29,470 nt of DNA from JBMOLC01 sp049324215. GTDB lineage: Bacteria > Patescibacteriota > Microgenomatia > UBA8517. Shown in pieces: positions 1 to 6,253 of this stretch. Each line of letters opens with the position of its first letter. Position 1 is the stretch's first letter. A program made the translations under genes and the position numbers. The stretch lies in assembly GCA_049324215.1 (NCBI GenBank), contig JBMOLC010000045.1, forward strand, positions 1 through 29,470, read 5' to 3'. The notes below the pieces were generated by a model, which was not told where the DNA came from, did no database searches, and was given only the letters and a program-made list of their open reading frames with translations.

Positions 1-1
1 T

Positions 2-109
2 CTCTTGGGCCTTTTTGCCCTGATTCTGGCAGGCGAGCTGATAGTGGGGTTGGGCCTGGCCCTGACCGGTAGTTACTTGGCCGTATCCCGTGCTCGCCGC
101 AACAAATGA
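2..109 (+). CDS. C-terminal end of a membrane protein, probably FtsX (partial)
   Basis: An open frame enters from the left edge and stops at a TGA that overlaps the next ATG (ATGA at 106-109). It encodes 35 residues: a hydrophobic stretch, then GSYLAVSRARRNK. A Gly-rich final membrane helix followed by G-S-x-L-A-V and a basic tail is typical of the FtsX C-terminus. FtsX is the permease-like partner of FtsE, which controls peptidoglycan hydrolases at the division site. The next gene is a coiled-coil M23 protein, the EnvC/PcsB type that FtsEX activates, and this supports the call. With so little visible, another MacB/FtsX-fold permease is possible. Confidence 0.5.
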   Translation, partial: LLGLFALILAGELIVGLGLALTGSYLAVSRARRNK

Positions 110-1242
110 AACTTGTCAAGTTAGTTCTAGTTTTTTTACTCCTCGTAACTTCTTTACTAGTACTTAAAAGAGGCGTTTCAGCCCAGGCCTGTACGGGAAT
201 TAGCAATTTAAGCGAACGAATTGCTTGCTACGAAAAGGAGCTAGAAAGGCTAACTGTACAGTCAAAAACTTTAGCTAACCAAATTGCTCAGTTTGACGCC
301 CAGATAAGACTCACGACCTTAAAAATTTCCCAGACAGAAGAAAAGATTGCGCTTTTAGGCGGCCGAATCGACCAACTCGAAGGTTCTTTATCTGCCCTCT
401 CCCGAGCTTTTTCCTCGAGGGCAGTCGAAACCTACAAAATGGCCAGGGTCGGCGACCCCTTTTTGATTCTGGTGTCCGCTCCCGATTTGGGTGAGGCAGT
501 CACCAGGTTTCACTACCTGCAAAAAATTCAGGAGGCGGATCGCGACCTTCTTTCCCGCCTGCAATCAGCCCAAATAACCTATCAGGAAGAAAAGACCGAC
601 CAGGAAACACTGCAAGCTCAATTAGAAAAGCAAAAGACCGACCTTGATCGACAAAAAAAGGAAAAAGCCAACCTCTTGGCCGTAACCAAGAACGACGAAA
701 AGAGGTACCAAGAACTTTTGGCGGCAGCCCGCGCCGAACTTGCGGTCGCCTTGGGGCAGGGTAAGGAAACGTTCTTGCGGGATGTGGCCGAGGGAGACGT
801 AATCGGCCGGGTAATTCCTTCAGCCTCTGGTTGCTCGTCGGGCCAGCACCTGCATTTTGAAGTTCACCAAGGCACATCAATTCAGGACCCAAGTAATTAT
901 TTGCGACCAATTTCTTTTACCTATTCCTATAACCCCGACCAATATTGGTATTACGGGACGATAAATCCGCATGGAAGCTGGCGCTGGCCGATGGACGAGC
1001 CGATTGTCATCAACCAAGGCTACGGTTCACACCAATTTGCGAAAACTTTTTATCCCGGCGGGGTTCATAACGGCATCGATATGGACTCGGACTCCTCGAC
1101 CACAGTTAGAGCGGTTAAGGGAGGAAAGCTTTATGGTGGTAGTTACCAGTGTGGCGGCAAGTACGCTGGCACTTTACTCTATGCCAAGGTTGACCAAGGG
1201 GATGGTCTGACTACTTGGTATCTCCACACGACCCCCCAATAA
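106..1242 (+). CDS. EnvC/PcsB-like coiled-coil murein hydrolase with permuted M23 domain
   Basis: This is a 378-residue exported protein. Residues 1-26 form a signal peptide (hydrophobic core, then VSAQA). Residues 34-95 and 138-215 are long heptad-rich coiled coils, as in EnvC and PcsB. The zinc peptidase region lies at about 228-374, but its parts are in an unusual order. The motif that normally ends an M23 domain (SSGQHLHFEV, H248 and H250) comes first. It is followed by the motif that normally starts it (H321-x3-D325 in VHNGIDMD) and then W-Y-L-H374, after which the protein stops. All expected zinc and catalytic positions are present. It follows the probable ftsX with an ATGA overlap, so it likely acts on septal peptidoglycan under FtsEX control. 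The enzyme class is fairly sure; the FtsEX link is inferred. Confidence 0.85.
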   Translation: MKLVKLVLVFLLLVTSLLVLKRGVSAQACTGISNLSERIACYEKELERLTVQSKTLANQIAQFDAQIRLTTLKISQTEEKIALLGGRIDQLEGSLSALSRAFSSRAVETYKMARVGDPFLILVSAPDLGEAVTRFHYLQKIQEADRDLLSRLQSAQITYQEEKTDQETLQAQLEKQKTDLDRQKKEKANLLAVTKNDEKRYQELLAAARAELAVALGQGKETFLRDVAEGDVIGRVIPSASGCSSGQHLHFEVHQGTSIQDPSNYLRPISFTYSYNPDQYWYYGTINPHGSWRWPMDEPIVINQGYGSHQFAKTFYPGGVHNGIDMDSDSSTTVRAVKGGKLYGGSYQCGGKYAGTLLYAKVDQGDGLTTWYLHTTPQ

Positions 1243-2040
1243 ATGGCAAAACTGCCCCTAATAATAATAGTTTTTGCCCTCTTTATATTTTGGTTGGTAG
1301 GGACCGCTCATGCTCAACTTATTAATGAATTTTTACCAAATGGAACTTCTGAATGGGTCGAGTTTTATAACGATAAAGATTATCCCGTCGATTTGTCAAA
1401 ATATTTTTTTGACGACGACAACGATTTTGTCTCAGACATAGGCTCAAATAAGATAAGCCTTAGTGGAATATTGCCCCCAGGAGGGCTCTGTTATTGGGAC
1501 TTGTCTACATATTTAAACAATGATGGAGATACACCCACTCTTTTTTCAGATACAGGAACAATAGTAGACACTTATACTTACGCCTCGACTTCTGCAGGAC
1601 TCTCTTTTTCTAGGGTTCCCGATGGAGGTGCTTGGCAGATAAATGTTAGTCCTTCGAAAGCCAGCACAAATTGTGCGTCTCTTGCTCCAACCCCCACTCC
1701 GACGCCAACTCCATCGCCGACGCCCACCCCAACCCCTACCCCGATACCTACGAAAAGTCCGACTTCAACTCCTACTAAGACTTCTACCCCTAAACCAATA
1801 AGTACTCCCGAAGTTGTTTTATCAAATGAAGAAAATGACAGTAATGAATTAGTTTTAGGGTTGAGGGAACAATTGAAGGAGTCAGAAGAAAAAGAGGAAG
1901 TTTCTGAAAAGAAGGAAGAAAAGAAGTTTCCCTATTTTGCCATCGTTATCATGCTTTTAGGTTTGGTTCTAATGGGTGGTGCAGGTTATATGTTGCATCG
2001 GAATCTAAAGTATAATAATGATAGTGAAGAAAATTCTTAA
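1243..2040 (+). CDS. Surface protein with lamin-tail domain, Thr-Pro linker and C-terminal membrane anchor
   Basis: The 265-residue protein starts directly after the previous stop. It has a signal peptide (1-24, cleavage after AHA), then a lamin-tail (LTD) beta domain at about 25-144, recognised from INEFLPNGTSEWVEFYN and the later G-x-L-P-P-G-G pattern. A Thr/Pro-rich linker covers about 149-188. A highly charged Glu/Lys segment (207-228), one membrane helix (230-250) and a short polar tail follow. LTD domains occur in many secreted bacterial proteins, often beside nucleases or in adhesins, but no enzyme domain is present here. The segment LVLGLRE (202-208) before the anchor resembles segments in two proteins of the sortase locus. 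A wall or surface role is inferred; the ligand is unknown. Confidence 0.8.
   Translation: MAKLPLIIIVFALFIFWLVGTAHAQLINEFLPNGTSEWVEFYNDKDYPVDLSKYFFDDDNDFVSDIGSNKISLSGILPPGGLCYWDLSTYLNNDGDTPTLFSDTGTIVDTYTYASTSAGLSFSRVPDGGAWQINVSPSKASTNCASLAPTPTPTPTPSPTPTPTPTPIPTKSPTSTPTKTSTPKPISTPEVVLSNEENDSNELVLGLREQLKESEEKEEVSEKKEEKKFPYFAIVIMLLGLVLMGGAGYMLHRNLKYNNDSEENS
1687..1752 (+). repeat. Degenerate Thr-Pro codon repeat
   Basis: About eleven imperfect copies of a six-base ACNCCN unit encode the Pro-Thr/Ser run at residues 149-170 of the lamin-tail protein. Third positions vary, so selection probably acts on the peptide linker and not on the DNA. Such linkers are typical extended spacers in surface proteins and possible O-glycosylation targets. 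Confidence 0.8.
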
Positions 2041-2434
2041 ACTTTGGGTACCCGCTTTTTTATGGGCAGCCGTAATTTTTTTATTTTCGTCTTTCCCAAC
2101 TTCTAAAACCTCTGAAATTTATTGGCAGGATTTTATTGTTAAAAAGAGCGCCCACATAGTTGAATACGGTATTTTCGCAATTCTTCTTTATCGGGCTCTG
2201 AAAAATTCTGGTGTTGAAAAGAAGAATGCGGGGCTAATTGCCATACTTCTGGCAGTTATCTATGGAGCAACCGATGAGTATCACCAGTCTTTTACTCCCG
2301 GCAGGGAACCGAGGGTTCGGGACATATTTTTTGATACAATTGGAAGCGTTTTAGCAATTTACTACCTATGGAACTTACTACCCAAAGCGCCGCAGAGACT
2401 AAAGACTTGGGCAAGACGTTTGCAAATAAATTAA
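2018..2434 (+). CDS. VanZ family membrane protein
   Basis: The 138-residue protein has four predicted membrane helices and VanZ hallmarks: K-S-A-H-I-V-E-Y-G-I-F in helix 2, and A-T-D-E-Y-H-Q-S-F-T-P-G-R with R-D-x-x-x-D-T-I-G later on. VanZ proteins are small membrane proteins linked to glycopeptide tolerance and envelope functions, with no agreed biochemical activity. The gene overlaps the end of the lamin-tail gene by 23 nt. Its last 67 nt overlap the start of tsaE in another frame. The VanZ domain ends near residue 117, so the overlapped part encodes only a basic tail. Confidence 0.85.
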   Translation: MIVKKILKLWVPAFLWAAVIFLFSSFPTSKTSEIYWQDFIVKKSAHIVEYGIFAILLYRALKNSGVEKKNAGLIAILLAVIYGATDEYHQSFTPGREPRVRDIFFDTIGSVLAIYYLWNLLPKAPQRLKTWARRLQIN

Positions 2435-2802
2435 ACGGGGGAGAGATTTTGGCCCTCACGGGAGAATTGGGAAGCGGTAAGACGACTTTTGTTCAGGGCT
2501 TAGCCGAAGGACTGGGGATAAAGGGCAGAATAATTTCGCCGACATTTATCTTGATGCGCAAATACCAAATACCAGATACTAAATACCAGATACATTTTTT
2601 TTATCATATCGACCTTTACCGTTTAGAGGAAAATCTTGAGCAAGAGATAAAAAATCTGGGGGTTTTCGATATTCTGGGAGAGAGGGGAAATATAGCGGTA
2701 ATTGAGTGGGCGGAAAAAATTAAAGATTTGATTCCAGAAAGTGCGACCTGGATAAAGTTTGAAAGCTTAGGACAGAATAAAAGAAAGATATTAGTGAAAT
2801 GA
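2368..2802 (+). CDS. tsaE: tRNA threonylcarbamoyladenosine biosynthesis ATPase TsaE
   Basis: TsaE is the P-loop ATPase that, with TsaB and TsaD, makes the t6A37 modification on ANN-decoding tRNAs. The 144-residue protein has the family order: Walker A GELGSGKTT (32-40), the S-P-T-F switch (57-60), D-L-Y-R-L (82-86) and V-I-E-W-A-E-K (111-117). The N-terminus beginning at ATG 2368 matches the family's usual first strand, so the 67-nt overlap with vanZ is probably real. Residues 65-75 (KYQIPDTKYQI) are an extra insert encoded by a small DNA repeat, placed where most TsaE proteins have a short loop. The stop overlaps the galE start (ATGA). Confidence 0.93.
   Translation: MELTTQSAAETKDLGKTFANKLNGGEILALTGELGSGKTTFVQGLAEGLGIKGRIISPTFILMRKYQIPDTKYQIHFFYHIDLYRLEENLEQEIKNLGVFDILGERGNIAVIEWAEKIKDLIPESATWIKFESLGQNKRKILVK
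2560..2595 (+). repeat. Short 14-bp-period repeat inside tsaE
   Basis: ATACCAGATAC occurs twice (2569-2579 and 2583-2593), and the preceding AAATACCA is a third partial copy, giving a period of about 14 bp. It is translated as K-Y-Q-I-P-D-T-K-Y-Q-I and sits in a surface loop between the S-P-T-F and D-L-Y-R-L motifs of TsaE. It looks like a small inserted or expanded repeat that keeps the frame. Confidence 0.7.
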
Positions 2803-3785
2803 AAAAAATATTGGTTACCGGCGGAGCTGGTTACATTGGGAGTTTTATCGTTAGAAACCTCAAAAAAAAGGGGTTTGAATCAGTGATTTTGGACAACATG
2901 TCATCGGGGCACGAGGAGGCAGTTAAGGATTTCAGGCTGGTTAAACTGGATTTAACGAGAGATACAGAGGAACTTGATAAATTATTGGCCAAAGAGAAAT
3001 TTTCCGGAGTAATCCATATGGCCGGTTTTATTCAGATGGGAGAGTCTTTTGAGAATCCACTCATGTATTTCGCAAATAATTTAACTTGTGCCATAAATCT
3101 GCTTAAGGCGATGGTTAAGCACAAAATTCCTTATGTCGTTTTTTCTTCCTCCGCCGGAGTCTACGGAAACCCCCTAAAACTTCCAATCGAAGAGGACGAT
3201 CCCCAAAACCCAGTCAACCCCTACGGAGAAACCAAGTACATGATTGAAAGAATGCTTGGGTGGGCAGACAAGGCTTATGGTATTAAATCAGTAAGTATTA
3301 GGTATTTTAACGCGGCTGGGGCAGCCCTTGACGGAACAATTGGCGAAGACCATCCCGACGAGAGCCATTTGATTCCGAATGCAATAACAGCTGCCCTCAA
3401 AGGTGAAGAGTTTATTGTTTTCGGAGAGGATTACGATACTCCCGACGGAACCAACATCCGCGACTATATCCACGTTTTGGATTTGGCAGAAACACATACA
3501 CTGGCGCTTGAGGCGCTTATGAAGGGTGCGAAAAGCAATTTTTATAATGCAGGCGTCGGCAAGGGGTATTCGAATAAAGAGGTCATGGAGATGATTAAAA
3601 AGGTTACAGGACTCCCTCTTAAAGTTAAATACGGCCAAAGAAGGGCTGGAGATGCAGCAGTTCTTTATGCTTCGGTTGCGAAAATAAAGAGGGAACTAAG
3701 TTGGCAACCAAAATACGGTTTAAAAGAAATCGTAGAAAGCGCTTACGTTTGGCATAAAGGGCACCCCGAAGGCTACGGGAAATGA
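2799..3785 (+). CDS. galE: UDP-glucose 4-epimerase
   Basis: GalE interconverts UDP-glucose and UDP-galactose using bound NAD. The 328-residue protein is full length. It has the Rossmann motif TGGAGYIG (7-14), the catalytic S-S-S region (116-118) and Y142-x3-K146 in NPYGETK, plus the NAAGA and DGTNIRDYIHV segments typical of GalE. It overlaps tsaE and tsaB by 4 nt each, so the three genes should be on one mRNA although they belong to unrelated pathways. Together with galU at 11930-12814 it connects glucose-1-phosphate to UDP-galactose for the glycosyltransferases in the window. The exact sugar (UDP-Glc or UDP-GlcNAc) cannot be fixed from the sequence. Confidence 0.92.
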   Translation: MKKILVTGGAGYIGSFIVRNLKKKGFESVILDNMSSGHEEAVKDFRLVKLDLTRDTEELDKLLAKEKFSGVIHMAGFIQMGESFENPLMYFANNLTCAINLLKAMVKHKIPYVVFSSSAGVYGNPLKLPIEEDDPQNPVNPYGETKYMIERMLGWADKAYGIKSVSIRYFNAAGAALDGTIGEDHPDESHLIPNAITAALKGEEFIVFGEDYDTPDGTNIRDYIHVLDLAETHTLALEALMKGAKSNFYNAGVGKGYSNKEVMEMIKKVTGLPLKVKYGQRRAGDAAVLYASVAKIKRELSWQPKYGLKEIVESAYVWHKGHPEGYGK

Positions 3786-4087
3786 AACTTATAATAGATA
3801 CTTCAAGCCCTGAAAAGGTAGTAATCGGTTTAGACGAAAAAAGATTTGAGGCACCAGCAAAAGAAGGAGCCTCCCAAAGACTTCTGCCTTTTATAGTCGA
3901 AACACTAAAAAAAGAAGGCAAAGAGTTAAAAGACATCAAGGAAATCGAGGTAAATACCGGCCCCGGCTCTTTTACCGGGCTTAGGGTCGGAGTTTCAGTG
4001 GCCAACGCCCTCGGTTGGGCCCTAGGGGTTCCGGTCAATGGGAAAAATCTGCGAAAAGGTGAAGTTATCGATATTAACTACTCTTAA
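3782..4087 (+). CDS. tsaB: Minimal TsaB-like t6A biosynthesis protein
   Basis: TsaB is an inactive ASKHA-fold partner of TsaD and TsaE in tRNA t6A synthesis. Only 101 residues are present, against about 220-240 in typical TsaB. What is here is the N-terminal lobe: a first strand MKLIIDTSS, a Q-R-L-L-P segment and the hallmark VNTGPGSFTGLRVG (57-70), which forms part of the TsaB-TsaD dimer surface. After G-V-P-V the protein ends with a short charged tail and a normal stop. No decayed second half is evident downstream; a promoter and the subtilase start follow at once. This may be a functional short form or a truncation. The nearby tsaE supports a t6A role. Confidence 0.8.
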   Translation: MKLIIDTSSPEKVVIGLDEKRFEAPAKEGASQRLLPFIVETLKKEGKELKDIKEIEVNTGPGSFTGLRVGVSVANALGWALGVPVNGKNLRKGEVIDINYS

Positions 4088-4089
4088 AC

Positions 4090-4118
4090 TTGACCAGCAC
4101 GTCTAAATCTGCTAAAAA
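4090..4118 (+). promoter_or_regulatory. Promoter of the subtilase gene
   Basis: TTGACC (4090-4095), a 17-bp spacer, then TAAAAA (4113-4118). The -10 ends only 5 nt before the ATG at 4124, so transcription would begin at or next to the start codon. Confidence 0.5.
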
Positions 4119-4123
4119 GAAAT

Positions 4124-5293
4124 ATGCGCAAGCTGCTTTTTCTGCTTGCAGTTTTAGGGCTTCTGGCATTTTTGGCCGGTCGTTCGGTTGCCAAAGCAAA
4201 TGAAACCACCCGTGCCTACTTCAGAATAAAAACCCCTGCGGCTTTAGCCCAAATCCGGCCATACATGCGCCACGATTTCGGTGAAGGAGTTTTCTCAATC
4301 GAAGCCCCACGAAGTGTTATTCAGAGCCTGGCCAAGAGTAAATTCCTTGAGTTTAGAGGCGAGGCGAGTCTGTGGACAATAACCGAAATCCCAGACCTTG
4401 AGGAGCTTTCTTCTTACTGGTCAACTCTCGCAAGACCCGCGGCTGTCTGTTCTCCTACGACTCCCACTCCCTGGGGGGTAACCAAAGTCAATGGAGGCAG
4501 CGGCGGAGCGTCAGTTAAGGTAGCCGTCGCCGATACTGGGGTTTATACAAATCACCCTGACTTGAAGGCAAACATCGTCGATTGTGTCGATGCCCAATAT
4601 CCTTCTCTCAGAAAAAGGTGTGCAGACGGGAATGGTCATGGGACACACGTTTCCGGGACAATTGCCGCCAACGGCAAAATTAAGGGAGTTGCCCCCGAAG
4701 CTAAAATTATGGCCATTAAGGTTTGTTCCAATTCTGGCTTGTGTTGGAGTGACGATGTGGCCCGAGGCATCCGTTATGCTGCAGACAAGGGGGCCAACAT
4801 TGTAAATCTTTCTCTGGGGGGCTCTTCCTTGGCACTCGATGAGAAAAATGCGATTGATTATGCGGTAGGCAAGGGAGTGCTGATTGTTGCTGCGGCTGGT
4901 AATTCGGGGCCGGCTGACAATTCGATTAACTACCCCGGTGCTTATTACAAAGTGGTTGCGGTTGGAGCAACCTCGTCAACCGACGCAATTACAAATTGGT
5001 CTTCAAGAGGAAATAACTACGCAACAACTGCCTATCTCGTCGAGGAAAGAGACATCGAGTTTGCTGCACCGGGACTTACGGTCGAGTCAACCTGGAGAGA
5101 CGGGTGCTACAAAGTTCTTTCCGGAACCTCGATGGCCACACCCCACGTTTCGGGTCTTTCGGCTAAACTCTGGCAGGGGGCAGCCGGGACAACCAGAACT
5201 TACCTTCAAGATAGGGCACGATATAACTACGCTGATATAGGAAGAGCGGGTGACGATCCTGACGCTGGTTTTGGCCTGCCAACCGTCCCATAA
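4124..5293 (+). CDS. Secreted subtilisin-like serine protease (S8 family)
   Basis: The 389-residue exported protease has a signal peptide at 1-24, a prodomain-like region at about 30-100 and an S8 catalytic domain at about 115-387. The triad is D137 (VAVADTG), H172 (GHGTHVSGT) and S336 (SGTSMATPHVSG). N260 (AAAGNSGP) is the oxyanion-hole residue. The domain order and the closing G-F-G-L-P are typical of subtilisin/thermitase-like enzymes. There is no C-terminal anchor or extra domain, so the mature enzyme is probably released or held by weak contacts. It could process surface proteins or degrade external protein. It appears monocistronic, with its own promoter and no clear Shine-Dalgarno site. 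Confidence 0.93.
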   Translation: MRKLLFLLAVLGLLAFLAGRSVAKANETTRAYFRIKTPAALAQIRPYMRHDFGEGVFSIEAPRSVIQSLAKSKFLEFRGEASLWTITEIPDLEELSSYWSTLARPAAVCSPTTPTPWGVTKVNGGSGGASVKVAVADTGVYTNHPDLKANIVDCVDAQYPSLRKRCADGNGHGTHVSGTIAANGKIKGVAPEAKIMAIKVCSNSGLCWSDDVARGIRYAADKGANIVNLSLGGSSLALDEKNAIDYAVGKGVLIVAAAGNSGPADNSINYPGAYYKVVAVGATSSTDAITNWSSRGNNYATTAYLVEERDIEFAAPGLTVESTWRDGCYKVLSGTSMATPHVSGLSAKLWQGAAGTTRTYLQDRARYNYADIGRAGDDPDAGFGLPTVP

Positions 5294-5320
5294 AAAAGCA
5301 AAAATTACACTTAATACCCC

Positions 5321-5349
5321 TTGACAAGAGTCTCCATAGTTAGTATTTT
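5321..5349 (+). promoter_or_regulatory. Strong consensus promoter
   Basis: A perfect TTGACA (5321-5326), a 17-bp spacer and TATTTT (5344-5349) lie 27 nt after the subtilase stop. This is the best -35 box on the plus strand. It should drive the small YezD-like gene. It also shows that the TTG at 5321 belongs to the promoter and is not a start codon. Confidence 0.7.
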
Positions 5350-5410
5350 GAGTTCTAAGTTTAGGGAAAAGAATAGGCTCCGACTTGCCCCGGAAAAGAC
5401 TTTTCTCAAA

Positions 5411-5587
5411 ATGGCCAAGGCAAAAGACGGTGAGGCTCTAGTTCAAGATATCATCTCCGCTCTAAACTCCCTGGGAGGCTGGGGTAGTCTGGAAATCTTC
5501 GTCCAAAACCACAAAGTAACCCAAATCACCAAAAGAGCCATCGAAAAGACAAACCATAAACTCGAAAGTGTTGTAGGTCTAAAATAG
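5411..5587 (+). CDS. Small YezD-type (DUF2292) protein
   Basis: This small cytoplasmic protein has 58 residues from ATG 5411. The same frame is open further upstream, but the only alternative starts (TTG 5321 and 5348) lie inside or before the promoter, so ATG 5411 is chosen. The core I-I-S-A-L-N-S-L, then W-G-S-L-E-I-F-V-Q-N-H-K-V-T-Q-I, matches the pattern of the YezD/DUF2292 family (helix, then G-S-V-E-I-x-V-x-D-G-x-V-x-Q-I). That family has no assigned function; members sometimes lie near sulfur-assimilation genes, which is not the case here. The gene stands alone between a strong promoter and a strong terminator, so it is a separate, probably well-expressed unit. Confidence 0.65.
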   Translation: MAKAKDGEALVQDIISALNSLGGWGSLEIFVQNHKVTQITKRAIEKTNHKLESVVGLK

Positions 5588-5624
5588 CGAGTTATTTTTT
5601 TAGGTAGCGCTGGGCGCACACGCA

Positions 5625-5651
5625 GGCGATTCCGAAAGGGATCGCCTTTTT
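5625..5651 (+). terminator. Rho-independent terminator with GAAA tetraloop
   Basis: GGCGATTCC (5625-5633) pairs with GGGATCGCC (5638-5646) over nine base pairs including one G-U. The loop is GAAA, a stable GNRA tetraloop, and TTTTT follows (5647-5651). It lies 38 nt after the YezD-like stop and separates that gene from the surface locus. Confidence 0.9.
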
Positions 5652-5682
5652 GGTTGGACAACTAATAACTGATTTTTGAGAT

Positions 5683-5696
5683 AGAAAGGAGGTGAT
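5683..5696 (+). promoter_or_regulatory. Extended Shine-Dalgarno site of the first small repeat protein
   Basis: AGAAAGGAGGTGAT is complementary over 14 nt to the usual bacterial 16S rRNA 3' end. The GGAGG core ends 10 nt before the ATG at 5703. Such long complementarity is rare and implies very strong ribosome recruitment. Confidence 0.85.
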
Positions 5697-5702
5697 AAAA
5701 GA

Positions 5703-6185
5703 ATGAAAAAACTAGTAGGCTTGGCCGCAGCCGGAGCCATGCTTTTGGGTCTCGCTGCCCCGGTTTTAGCTTCAGTCTTGGTAGTCAATTTAGGTGAAGC
5801 TTTCCAAGAAACTGGAGCCATGGCAGTTGCAGACACTGGGGGCAATAGCTATACAGCCGGAGAGAACGGTGGGAGTATTAGTCAAAGCGGAGACATAACG
5901 ACTGGTAATGCTGGCGCGGTGGCGGTTGCCCAGGCAACTGCAAACTGGTATGAGACTACGGTGTGGTCTTTCTGCGAATGCGATGTAGAGGTGGAGAACG
6001 AAGGTGGGGCAGAGCAAGGAACGGGGTCTCTAGCTTTGGCTGGGACTGGTGAGAATAGCTACTTGGCCGGAGACAACGAGGGAGACATTACCCAGTCCGG
6101 TGATACAACAACCGGTAACGCACTTGCTGCTGCTAGTGCCCAGTCCTGGGCAAATATTTTCACCACATTCGTTGGTGCGCCATAG
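5703..6185 (+). CDS. Small secreted repeat protein, paralogue A
   Basis: No named family was recognised. The 160-residue protein has a signal peptide (1-23, A-P-V-L-A before cleavage). It then carries two copies of a repeat of about 45 residues (44-88 and 114-155): T-G-x-N-S-Y-x-A-G-x-N-x-G-x-I-x-Q-S-G-D-x-T-T-G-N-A, then alternating Ala and small residues ending A-Q-x-x-A-N. Between them is F-C-E-C-D-V (90-95), the only cysteines. There is no membrane anchor. The alternating polar and small residues rich in Gly, Asn, Gln, Ser and Thr recall beta-solenoid or curli-like repeats, which is an inference. It forms a pair with the next gene, has an exceptional ribosome site, and lies upstream of a sortase and a large protein with related repeats. 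Confidence 0.85.
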   Translation: MKKLVGLAAAGAMLLGLAAPVLASVLVVNLGEAFQETGAMAVADTGGNSYTAGENGGSISQSGDITTGNAGAVAVAQATANWYETTVWSFCECDVEVENEGGAEQGTGSLALAGTGENSYLAGDNEGDITQSGDTTTGNALAAASAQSWANIFTTFVGAP

Positions 6186-6228
6186 GGTTTGGCGGGCCGG
6201 AAGAAGAATAATTTCCGGCAATAAACCC
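6185..6228 (+). promoter_or_regulatory. Intercistronic two-part hairpin between the small repeat genes
   Basis: An outer stem GGGTTT/AAACCC (6185-6190 with 6223-6228) encloses an inner stem GCCGGAA/TTCCGGC (6196-6202 with 6213-6219). It begins right after the first gene's stop codon and ends 7 nt before the next extended Shine-Dalgarno site. There is no following T-run, so it is not a normal terminator. An mRNA-stability or processing role is possible. Confidence 0.6.
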
Positions 6229-6235
6229 AGAAATT

Positions 6236-6249
6236 AGAAAGGAGGTGAT
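6236..6249 (+). promoter_or_regulatory. Extended Shine-Dalgarno site of the second small repeat protein
   Basis: The same 14-nt AGAAAGGAGGTGAT as before paralogue A. The GGAGG core ends 8 nt before ATG 6254. It fixes the start there, because the in-frame GTG at 6245 lies inside the ribosome site itself. Confidence 0.88.
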
Positions 6250-6253
6250 AAAA

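Noticed and set aside
500..910. 136-codon open frame on the minus strand inside the M23 protein gene
   Set aside because: It runs antisense to a clearly coding gene, has Pro/Arg-rich low-complexity composition and no recognisable motif; it is a shadow of codon bias.
3625..4038. 137-codon minus-strand frame across the galE/tsaB junction
   Set aside because: Antisense to two recognised genes, with no motif and no ribosome site.
5321..5410. Longer 88-residue version of the YezD-like protein from TTG 5321
   Set aside because: The TTG is the first half of a perfect -35 box with a well-spaced -10, so the segment up to about 5355 should not be transcribed from that promoter; the family core starts after ATG 5411.
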